This document shows positions 1 through 4,998 of a DNA stretch of 5,299 nucleotides, in pieces. The DNA is from Opitutaceae bacterium (GTDB lineage Bacteria; Verrucomicrobiota; Verrucomicrobiia; Opitutales; Opitutaceae). Positions within the stretch are counted from its first letter, which is position 1. Every line of letters begins with the position of its first letter. The stretch is from the NCBI GenBank assembly GCA_031282705.1, contig JAITDF010000558.1:1-5299 (forward strand), given 5' to 3'. Made by a program: the position numbers and the translations under genes. Under the pieces are notes generated by a model that searched no databases, was not told the origin of the DNA, and saw only the letters and a list, made by a program, of their open reading frames with translations.

Positions 1-83
1 CCAGGCGTGAGTTTTAAGCAGGTTTGGAAACCTGCGGTACGACGGAACCGCGTAACATCAGTTAAAAACATCACCTTTACCAT
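1..83 (-). CDS. Possible start of a further gene, truncated by the window edge
   Basis: An ATG at 83-81 is preceded by the purine-rich AAGAAGGAGAAA, the only strong Shine-Dalgarno-like sequence in the window, with a rather short spacing. The frame runs open to base 1 and reads MVKVMFLTDVTRFRRTAG and onwards. However, the second half is the translation of the palindrome at 18-35, which looks like an intergenic repeat, so the reading may be spurious. Only 27 codons are visible, too few for a product call. Confidence 0.2.
   Translation of the reverse strand, partial: MVKVMFLTDVTRFRRTAGFQTCLKLTP
18..35. repeat. Perfect inverted repeat, 8-bp arms, 2-base loop
   Basis: GCAGGTTT and AAACCTGC flank GG, giving a stable short hairpin on either strand. 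A second small inverted pair, GCGGT (34-38) and ACCGC (47-51), follows directly, so 18-51 could form alternative hairpins. No T-run of useful length follows on the minus strand (only TTAAAAC), so it is a poor intrinsic terminator for the gene ending at 187. It looks more like a REP-type dispersed palindrome. Confidence 0.6.
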
Positions 84-186
84 TTTCTCCTTCTTCTGCT
101 ACCAATCGCAATTACACCCAATGCCAGCCCGGCGCTGCGGCGCGGCGCGGCGCGAAAGGGGCGATCGCGTTTGAAAAATGGTCGCA

Positions 187-2952
187 TCACTTGTCCGGTT
201 CCAGGGCGAGGACGGCGAGGCCGGCGGGGGGGAGTTCGACGGGTATGCCGGTGGTCCTGGCGGGGAAGGGGGTGGCGGCGCCGGCGGCGTCGAGCAGGGC
301 GGCGGTTTTCCAGGCGGCGGCGGCGCGGCTGGCGAAGTCGGAGGGGGCGGCTTTCAGGGTGGTTTTCACGGGGTGCGCGCTGTTGTTGAGGAGGATGAGG
401 TAGCGGCGGCCGCCGGCGGGGGAGCGGGCGGCGATGATGTCGATTTCGGGGGCGGTGGATTCGATGGTTGACCAGGCGAGGGCGGCGGGGTGGCCGAAGA
501 TTTTGCCGGGGGCGAAGCCGTGGCAGGCGTGGGGGCCGACCTTGGGGGTGACGAAGCCGCGGGGGAAGGCGATGGCGCCGGCGGAGCGCAGTTGAATCTC
601 GGACAGGAGGTAGTCGGTGATGAGGCCGATTTGCCACCAGGCGTGGTGGGGGAAGCCGCCGGGGCCGGCGTTCATGGTGTTCCAGTAGTAGGAGGCGACC
701 TGGGTATCGGGGTTGAGGAAGGCGTCGCGCGCCCAGATGGCGGCGCGGGCGAGGTCGCGGTAGTGGTTTTCGCCGGTGAGGGCGGCGATGCGGATGAAGA
801 GGCCGGCGTGGCTGGAGAGGAGGATGGGGCCGCGGGAGTTGGCGGAGCCGAGGGTGCCGCCGTGCTCGAAGGAGAGGCCGGTCTGGTTGATTTCCCAGTC
901 CTCGCGGGGGACGCCGCGGGCGGTCTTTTTTTTGCGGGTGGCGACGGGGTGGGTGTAGATGTCGGCGACATACTGGCGGGCGCACTCGATGGCGGCGTCG
1001 CGGTGGCGGGGGTCGGCGGTGATTTCAAAGAGGTCAAGAAAGGCCTGGGACATCTGGGCGGTGGCGAAGTCGGGGGCGAAGCGGGCGTCGCCGCAGACGC
1101 CGAGGAAGCGGGCGGGCTTGACGGAATTTTCGATGAGCCAGCCGGCGCCGCGTTTTGCGGCGTCGATGTATTTTTGGTCACCGAGGATTTTGTGGGCGAC
1201 GAGGAGGCCGTAGAAGGTGGGGCGGAGGTCGGGGGTCTCGATGTAGAGGGGGTTTTGGGTGTCGTGGTCGTAGGCGACCTCCCAGTGGCCGTCGGGGTGC
1301 TGCCAGGAGAGGAGGCGCTCGGCGCCGAGGCGGAGGCGGGCGCGCAGTTCGGCGTCGCCGGGCTGGAAGAGGAGGATGTTGCCGAGGTCGAGCATCGTGT
1401 AATAGGTGATGGCGATGGGCTCGACGTAGTTGCCCCATTCCTCGGTGAAGCGTTTTGATTTCGCCAGATAATACTGGCCGGTGGCGGCGCCTTGGAAGAA
1501 GCCGGGGGCGGTCTGCTGCTGGGCGAGCTTGAAGTAGCGGGCGAAGGGGAGGCGGTCGCGGACGAGGCGCGGGTCGCCGGTGAGGGCGGCGAGCATCCAC
1601 ATGGCGCCGTAGTCGGAATTTTTCATCGGGTCGTAGTCGGCCTTGTTTTTCTTGTCGCGCCGGGAGCCGACGACGGCGGCGTTGTAGGCTTGGGCGCCGA
1701 TTTTGAGGCCGTGGAAGTCCTCGACGTGCCAGAAGGAGGTTTTGTCGGAGACGACGTATTCGTGGAGGGAGCGGAGGCGGGCGGAGAGGGAGCGGGCGGG
1801 TTTTTTGAGGGCGAGGAAGTCGTCGAGGCGGTGGATGTCGCGGGCGGCGTGGCGGACGGCGTCGAACCAGTCGCCGCGGCGCAGCGAGTAGCGGAAGGAG
1901 AGGCGGCGGATGTCGCCGGGGGCGACCTTGGAATTTTGTTGTCCGAGGACGGGGCTGTAGAGCGTGGGGGAGAGGCGGCGGTCGCGGGTCATGTGGGAGA
2001 GGCCGAGGCGGGGGGATTTGCGGTCGGCGAGTTTGTCGGCGGGCCAGGGGTCGAAGCAGTCCGAGGGCTGGGCGAGGACGGAGAGGGTGAGGCCGGATTT
2101 GAGGGTGGCGATGGAGGCGAGGGTGGTGGCGTTGCGGTCGGGGACGATGACGGGGAGGGCGGGGAGGCCGTGGTTGTAGGCGAGGGCGGCGGGGATGTCG
2201 TCGTTGAGGCGGTCGCCCTTGAAATAGCCGGGGATGACGGCCCAGGCGAGGTCGTCGGGGGCGATGGTGAACAGCTCCGGGGTGGCGAGGGAGAGCCAGC
2301 CGGCTTGCCGGGCGCGGAGGGTGACATCGACAAGGATGTCGCCGGGGAAGGCGGGGTCGAGCCGCCAGACGGTTTCGACGGAGGCGAGGTCGTTTTCGTG
2401 TTTGAAAACGGCGGCGGTGGTGCCGGCGGCGGTAGCGGTGCCGGTGCCGGTGGTGCCGGCGGTGGCGGTGCCGGTGCTGGCGGTGGTCGCGGTGGCCGGG
2501 AGGAAGTGGTGCGCGTCGCCGGCGGTGTTGAGCATGGCCGGGGTGGTGGCGCGGAGCCAGCGTCCGTCGGTGCCGGCGCCGGAGAGGGCGCCGGGGAAGT
2601 TTTCCTTCGCGCCCTTGAAGGCGAAGGGGCGCGGGGTCTCGTCGGGCTTGGTCGCGGAGAACAGGAGGGTGTGGCGTCCCGAGGGGTTGGGGACGGGGAG
2701 GACGGCGCCGTCGGGCGCGGTGAAGCGGAGGGCGGCGAGCGCCCAGCCCGCGGGGGTTTGTTTCCATTCGAGGCGGACGGCGGAGTCTTCGAGGACGAGG
2801 GTGGCGGCGGCGCTTCGCGCCAAGTGAGAAGTATCAAGTGGCAAGTGGCAGGAAGCGGGAGGGGGCGGTGGCGCCGCCGCGCCGGTGGCGGAGGCGGTCA
2901 CGGCAAGGGCGAGCGCGCGGATGGCGAGGAGGAGGCGGGTGGCGGTTTTCAT
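187..2952 (-). CDS. Secreted (alpha/alpha)-toroid protein, probable polysaccharide-active enzyme
   Basis: This 921-residue protein is exported. Residues 1-22 form a Sec signal peptide: K2, R6, a Leu/Ala core and an ASA cleavage motif. An Ala/Pro linker follows. Residues about 50-375 look like a beta-rich domain (strands such as AVRLEWK), interrupted by a Thr/Ala/Gly tract at 152-180. Residues about 385-790 are paired amphipathic helices typical of an (alpha/alpha) toroid, with aromatic and acidic motifs: DYGAMWMLAAL 447-457, WQHPDGHWEV 550-559, FEHGGTLGS 695-703 and FPHHAWWQ 767-774. Residues about 835-919 resemble the C-terminal beta-sandwich of many glycoside hydrolases (YLILLNN 851-857). 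This three-part plan is known in carbohydrate-active hydrolases and lyases, so polysaccharide processing outside the cytoplasm is inferred. I cannot assign a family or catalytic residues. Similar proteins may carry glycerophosphodiesterase names in databases, but I see no such motif. The start is fixed by the signal peptide; no clear Shine-Dalgarno precedes it. The gene begins 123 bases after the ATPase stop. Confidence 0.9.
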   Translation of the reverse strand: MKTATRLLLAIRALALAVTASATGAAAPPPPPASCHLPLDTSHLARSAAATLVLEDSAVRLEWKQTPAGWALAALRFTAPDGAVLPVPNPSGRHTLLFSATKPDETPRPFAFKGAKENFPGALSGAGTDGRWLRATTPAMLNTAGDAHHFLPATATTASTGTATAGTTGTGTATAAGTTAAVFKHENDLASVETVWRLDPAFPGDILVDVTLRARQAGWLSLATPELFTIAPDDLAWAVIPGYFKGDRLNDDIPAALAYNHGLPALPVIVPDRNATTLASIATLKSGLTLSVLAQPSDCFDPWPADKLADRKSPRLGLSHMTRDRRLSPTLYSPVLGQQNSKVAPGDIRRLSFRYSLRRGDWFDAVRHAARDIHRLDDFLALKKPARSLSARLRSLHEYVVSDKTSFWHVEDFHGLKIGAQAYNAAVVGSRRDKKNKADYDPMKNSDYGAMWMLAALTGDPRLVRDRLPFARYFKLAQQQTAPGFFQGAATGQYYLAKSKRFTEEWGNYVEPIAITYYTMLDLGNILLFQPGDAELRARLRLGAERLLSWQHPDGHWEVAYDHDTQNPLYIETPDLRPTFYGLLVAHKILGDQKYIDAAKRGAGWLIENSVKPARFLGVCGDARFAPDFATAQMSQAFLDLFEITADPRHRDAAIECARQYVADIYTHPVATRKKKTARGVPREDWEINQTGLSFEHGGTLGSANSRGPILLSSHAGLFIRIAALTGENHYRDLARAAIWARDAFLNPDTQVASYYWNTMNAGPGGFPHHAWWQIGLITDYLLSEIQLRSAGAIAFPRGFVTPKVGPHACHGFAPGKIFGHPAALAWSTIESTAPEIDIIAARSPAGGRRYLILLNNSAHPVKTTLKAAPSDFASRAAAAWKTAALLDAAGAATPFPARTTGIPVELPPAGLAVLALEPDK
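843..875. repeat. 33-bp repeat, copy A, inside the toroid enzyme
   Basis: This segment matches 4398-4430 in the same orientation with one mismatch (T at 866 against C at 4421). Here it encodes SFEHGGTLGSA (residues 694-704) in the toroid domain. The match is too long to be chance, even in skewed DNA. Confidence 0.8.
2413..2499. repeat. Low-complexity GGTGCC-type tract coding Thr/Ala/Gly
   Basis: On the plus strand the tract is built of imperfect GGTGCC and GGCGGT units. It encodes residues 152-180 of the toroid enzyme, composed only of Ala, Thr, Gly, Ser and Pro. It interrupts the N-terminal beta-domain and probably forms a flexible surface loop. Slippage here could vary the loop length. Confidence 0.75.
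2821..2848. repeat. Four heptamer units inside the secreted-protein gene
   Basis: The plus strand reads CAAGTGA, GAAGTAT, CAAGTGG, CAAGTGG, a period-7 array with consensus CAAGTGG. It encodes residues of about 35-44 (CHLPLDTSHL) just after the Ala/Pro linker. Heptamers of this sort are usually intergenic repeats in other bacteria, so its translation is unusual. Confidence 0.6.
2901..2952. repeat. Duplicated signal-peptide DNA, copy A
   Basis: The first 52 coding bases of the toroid enzyme match those of the ORF starting at 4607 at 46 positions, including 30 identical bases in a row from the ATG. The shared stretch encodes MKTATRLLLA. Upstream of the ATG the two regions do not match, so the similarity starts at the start codon. 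Confidence 0.85.
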
Positions 2953-3075
2953 ATGCGTTTGCGGCGGGCGAGGGCGATGGGTGCGGGGTTTATGAACGGG
3001 TTGTTTTTAAGCAGAAGGGAACGAGGGGGCCAAACCGCCAATTGGCGTCAATTTTTGCCTGGTTTTCATTTTTGG
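2953..3075. other. Intergenic region between ATPase and secreted enzyme, with 12-bp palindrome
   Basis: This 123-base gap holds a perfect palindrome, CGCCAATTGGCG at 3036-3047, flanked on the right by TCAATTTTT. On the minus strand a TTGACG lies beside it (-35-like), but no convincing -10 follows at the right distance. The palindrome may be an operator or a weak stem. A promoter for the secreted gene must lie here if it is not read through from the ATPase; I cannot place it firmly. Confidence 0.35.
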
Positions 3076-4278
3076 CTACCCCAGCCATTCCCAGGCGGGG
3101 ATTACTTCCATTGTTTCGCCGTTCTGCTTGAGTGTCTGGCGCTGGTTTTGCGCGGTTAAAATCACCATGCGCTTCGCCCGCGCCTGTTCCTTTGCGGCGA
3201 GCAGGCCGCGCGTTTCGCGCTTCATATTTTCCTCCGTCAATTGCCAGCACGCCTGCCAGACGGTGCGGGTGCCGGCGGTGACAAAATCGCACTCCCACAA
3301 ATCGCGCTCGGCGGCGTAGGCCGGCGTTTCGCCGCGACGCCACAATTCCAGCGCGACGGCGTTTTCCAGACGGCGCCCTTTGTCGGGGGTCGTCTGCGGC
3401 GAGTTGGCGCGGCGCAGGCCGTTGTCCATCGCGTAGTATTTCGGCGGCGCGACGACTCGTTTTTTGAACGACGCGCTGTATTTCGGAACGGCGAACAGCA
3501 AATACGCGTCCTGCAAAAACGCCGCGAATTCCGAGCAGCGCGAGACCGACGGCAGGGCGAGCGACTTTGTCAATGTTTGCAACGAAAACGGCTGCCCCGT
3601 GTTCGCGAGCAGAAAAAGCAGCAGGTTCATGACACCGCGCCCGTCGGACAACGCGTGGTGCGCGACGACATCGCGCTGGACGATGTTGCGGGCGAGTTCG
3701 CGCAACACCTCGTCGCGGCACGAGAGCAGGTAAAGCGGAAAGCCGCCGTCGTTGAGAAACCGCTCCAGCGACTCCGCGCCGCGTTTTTGCCGGGTATGGG
3801 TGAGGTACTCCGAATAACAAAACGGGAAAACCGTGTGCGGCAGGTGGCGCCCCGTCAGTTTTTTGCCGAGTTCAACATCAAGTAACGAGGCGTTTGAGCC
3901 GGTGACGCAAACCTGCCGGCCGCGGTCGAGCAGCGTCCGCACGAGCCGGGGCCAGCCGCCGACCTCCTGCACCTCGTCAAGAAACACCGCCGCCGGCGGC
4001 GGCGCGAGTTCGTCAAGCAACTCCAGCCACAAAGAAAAATCCGCCTCCGAAAAATCAAACAGGCGCGTGTCCTCAAAATTGCAATAGAAGGCCGCGCCGT
4101 CCCTTCGCGCGAGTTGCGCCTGCAATGTGCTTTTGCCGCAGCGCCGCACCCCCGTCAGGACTGTCGCCATGCCCGGCACCGGCGACAATTCGGGCATTAA
4201 AACACGCTCGACCTCTTGAGTGGCAGGCGGCGGCAATGTTTGTGTCCTCAATATTTCCAAAAGTGTTTCCTTAAACAT
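3076..4278 (-). CDS. AAA_14 / DUF4143 family ATPase
   Basis: This is a complete 400-residue cytoplasmic P-loop ATPase of the AAA_14 plus DUF4143 family, at the family's usual length. Walker A is GVRRCGKST (43-51). Walker B is AVFLDEVQ (97-104, D101/E102). A sensor-like TGSNASLL follows at 126-133 and a conserved GR at 143-144. The DUF4143 half starts near NIVQRDVV (198-205) and contains KYYAMDNGLRR (280-290). The C-terminus looks like a PD-(D/E)xK nuclease fold: LENAVALEL with E305, then CDFV with D331, then WQACWQL where related folds have a beta-strand with Q or K. Catalysis by this part is uncertain. The cellular role of the family is unknown; members are scattered by horizontal transfer and often occur singly. 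Its A/T-richer codons (AAA, TTT, AAT) and lower GC contrast with both neighbours and suggest acquisition. The ATG overlaps the stop of the upstream ORF as TAATG. Family assignment is firm; function is not. Confidence 0.94.
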   Translation of the reverse strand: MFKETLLEILRTQTLPPPATQEVERVLMPELSPVPGMATVLTGVRRCGKSTLQAQLARRDGAAFYCNFEDTRLFDFSEADFSLWLELLDELAPPPAAVFLDEVQEVGGWPRLVRTLLDRGRQVCVTGSNASLLDVELGKKLTGRHLPHTVFPFCYSEYLTHTRQKRGAESLERFLNDGGFPLYLLSCRDEVLRELARNIVQRDVVAHHALSDGRGVMNLLLFLLANTGQPFSLQTLTKSLALPSVSRCSEFAAFLQDAYLLFAVPKYSASFKKRVVAPPKYYAMDNGLRRANSPQTTPDKGRRLENAVALELWRRGETPAYAAERDLWECDFVTAGTRTVWQACWQLTEENMKRETRGLLAAKEQARAKRMVILTAQNQRQTLKQNGETMEVIPAWEWLG

Positions 4279-4290
4279 TACAAAAGTGTT
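4258..4290. promoter_or_regulatory. 10-bp direct repeat bracketing the ATPase start codon
   Basis: CAAAAGTGTT occurs at 4258-4267 and 4281-4290, about two helical turns apart (23 bases), with the ATPase ATG (4278-4276) between them. Similarity continues weakly to the right of each copy (T-C-C/C-C, then AA-rich). The placement would suit an autoregulatory DNA or mRNA site, but it may also be the scar of a short duplication. Confidence 0.4.
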
Positions 4291-4317
4291 CCGAATTTAA
4301 GGACAATTTGCAAGCAG
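4279..4317 (-). promoter_or_regulatory. AT-rich leader, weak candidate promoter of the ATPase gene
   Basis: The stretch before the ATPase is sharply AT-richer than its surroundings. TTGCAA (4313-4308) could act as a -35 with AACACT (4290-4285) 17 bases on, but the -10 matches only half the consensus. There is no clear Shine-Dalgarno. Confidence 0.2.
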
Positions 4318-4338
4318 GGATGGGGATTTTCCCCATCC
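4318..4338. repeat. Perfect hairpin, 9-bp arms, TTT loop
   Basis: GGATGGGGA (4318-4326) and TCCCCATCC (4330-4338) pair perfectly around TTT. It lies 40 bases before the ATPase start, close to where base composition changes. Neither side has an adjacent T-run, so it is not a canonical intrinsic terminator. It may act as a boundary element, an attenuator or a leader stem. Confidence 0.6.
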
Positions 4339-4397
4339 GCCGTCCGTCGGGGGAGGGGGCTTTTTTCCCTGATGGAAACGGCGCCGACGGGCAAGGA

Positions 4398-4430
4398 CGG
4401 AGCCGAGGGTGCCGCCGTGCCCGAAGGAGA
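4398..4430. repeat. 33-bp repeat, copy B, in the signal-peptide ORF
   Basis: This is the partner of 843-875, with 32 of 33 bases identical. In the frame of the 109-codon ORF it reads SPSGTAAPSAP. In a shifted frame it reads SFGHGGTLGS, which restores the motif of the large enzyme. This supports a decayed or frameshifted origin. Confidence 0.8.
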
Positions 4431-4555
4431 TGCGGCGGATTTTTCCGGGCGCGTGAGTTGTCCCAGCGCGGCGATGAGTTTCGCGGTGCCCGCGCCGGTG
4501 CAGGACTTGCCCTTGATGGCGTGGCGTTTCCAGCCGGTGGCGGCGGCGGCGGTCG

Positions 4556-4607
4556 AGGCGAAGGCGAGCGCGGGGGCGGCGAGGAGGAGGCGGGTGGCGG
4601 TTTTCAT
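4556..4607. repeat. Duplicated signal-peptide DNA, copy B
   Basis: This is the partner of 2901-2952, as the signal-peptide segment of the 109-codon ORF. The six differences cluster in the hydrophobic core and cleavage region; the n-region codons are identical in both copies. Confidence 0.85.
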
Positions 4608-4634
4608 GGGTTGGATGTGATCATGGGTTGGATG
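4604..4634. repeat. 14-bp tandem-type direct repeat at a stop/start junction
   Basis: TCATGGGTTGGATG occurs at 4604-4617 and again at 4621-4634 (period 17). One copy holds the stop of the 118-residue gene, the other the ATG of the signal-peptide ORF. It looks like a local duplication that copied a start-codon context. Confidence 0.7.
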
Positions 4635-4977
4635 AAATGGATGGGGCGGCGGCGGGCTGTTTCTTTTTTCGGGGGCGGGCGGGCGGGATGTCCTCAAAAA
4701 GCTGGGTGAAGCCGCGCCCGTCGGAGCTGAAGAGAAGCACGCGCAGGCTTTGCACGCCCAGCCGCCGATACTTCGGGTGCCGGGCCGTCGCCATGCTCCA
4801 GCCTTGGTCGTCGTCGTTGATGAGCAGGTGGCGGTGGATGCAACGGCCCGCGGCGTCGTAGCCGGCGAGCAGGGCCGTGCCGGCCAGGATCTCCTGCAAT
4901 TTGTCCAGGTCTTTGCGGGTCATTTTCCGGGTTGCGCAATGGGTCTTGTCGGACGGGCGGCTTACGCGGCGGCGCAT
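4621..4977 (-). CDS. Conserved-looking 118-residue protein of unknown function
   Basis: I do not recognise this family. The protein has no signal peptide or membrane segment and looks cytoplasmic. Residues 19-95 form a compact alpha/beta-looking domain: a helix KDLDKLQEILAGTALLAGY (22-40), a strand-like IHRHLLINDDD (47-57), ARHPKYRRLGVQSLRVLLFS (65-84) and DGRGFTQLFEDI (86-97). The tail (98-118) is Pro/Lys/Ala-rich and probably disordered. The amino-acid mix is balanced, whereas the other frames here are Arg/Pro-rich. The Arg-rich N-terminus (1-18) is doubtful: M19 at 4923 is preceded by a weak purine run (CGGAAA) and gives a 100-residue protein that starts directly with the helix. It begins 21 bases after the autotransporter stop and ends 13 bases before the signal-peptide ORF, so co-transcription with the autotransporter gene is likely. 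Confidence 0.7.
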   Translation of the reverse strand: MRRRVSRPSDKTHCATRKMTRKDLDKLQEILAGTALLAGYDAAGRCIHRHLLINDDDQGWSMATARHPKYRRLGVQSLRVLLFSSDGRGFTQLFEDIPPARPRKKKQPAAAPSISSNP

Positions 4978-4998
4978 GGCGGGGCGGGTGTTGAAATT

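Larger units (their letters stand above)
4278..4607 (-). pseudogene. Signal-peptide ORF, probable relic of a secreted-protein gene
   Basis: The 109-codon ORF opens with a textbook signal peptide (MKTATRLLLAAPALAF followed by Ala-rich AAAA), almost the same as that of the secreted protein ending at 187. Residues about 24-57 (WKRHAIKGKS, KLIAALGQLTRP) look protein-like. After about residue 57 the frame becomes Ser/Pro/Ala/Arg-rich with no visible fold. In another frame over 4398-4430 the DNA reads SFGHGGTLGS, close to SFEHGGTLGS in the secreted enzyme, so a one-base slip near the A-run at 4439-4446 is possible. I infer a decayed, internally deleted paralogue whose end now runs into the ATPase start (TAATG). 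It could instead be a genuine small exported protein. The start at 4607 is chosen from the signal peptide; the same frame stays open upstream to 4697, but that extension is Pro-rich and overlaps the preceding gene. No Shine-Dalgarno is seen. Confidence 0.42.

Noticed and set aside
161..168. GCGATCGC palindrome like the cyanobacterial HIP1 octamer
   Set aside because: A single copy in GC-rich DNA; the protein content does not suggest a cyanobacterium.
77..985. 302-codon minus-strand ORF
   Set aside because: Out-of-frame Arg/Pro reading over the end of the secreted-enzyme gene and its tail.
490..1458. 322-codon plus-strand ORF
   Set aside because: Same antisense artefact, with Gly/Val/Ala/Glu-rich low complexity and no domain.
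1178..2767. 529-codon minus-strand ORF rich in Arg and Pro
   Set aside because: Shifted frame of the secreted-enzyme gene; composition is typical of an out-of-frame reading.
3005..3014. TTTTAAGCAG shared with 12-21, flanking the secreted-enzyme gene
   Set aside because: A 10-base match between distant sites is expected by chance in a window this size.
1492..3159. 555-codon plus-strand ORF
   Set aside because: It is the antisense of the secreted-enzyme gene; its product is nearly all Gly, Glu, Ala and Val, as expected from the complement of G/C-ending codons.
2990..3820. 276-codon minus-strand ORF overlapping the ATPase
   Set aside because: Arg/Ala-rich shadow; the overlapping frame carries the intact DUF4143 half of the ATPase.
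4318..4366. Hairpin plus T6 run as an intrinsic terminator
   Set aside because: The T-run (4361-4366) is 22 bases beyond the stem and on the wrong side for minus-strand genes.
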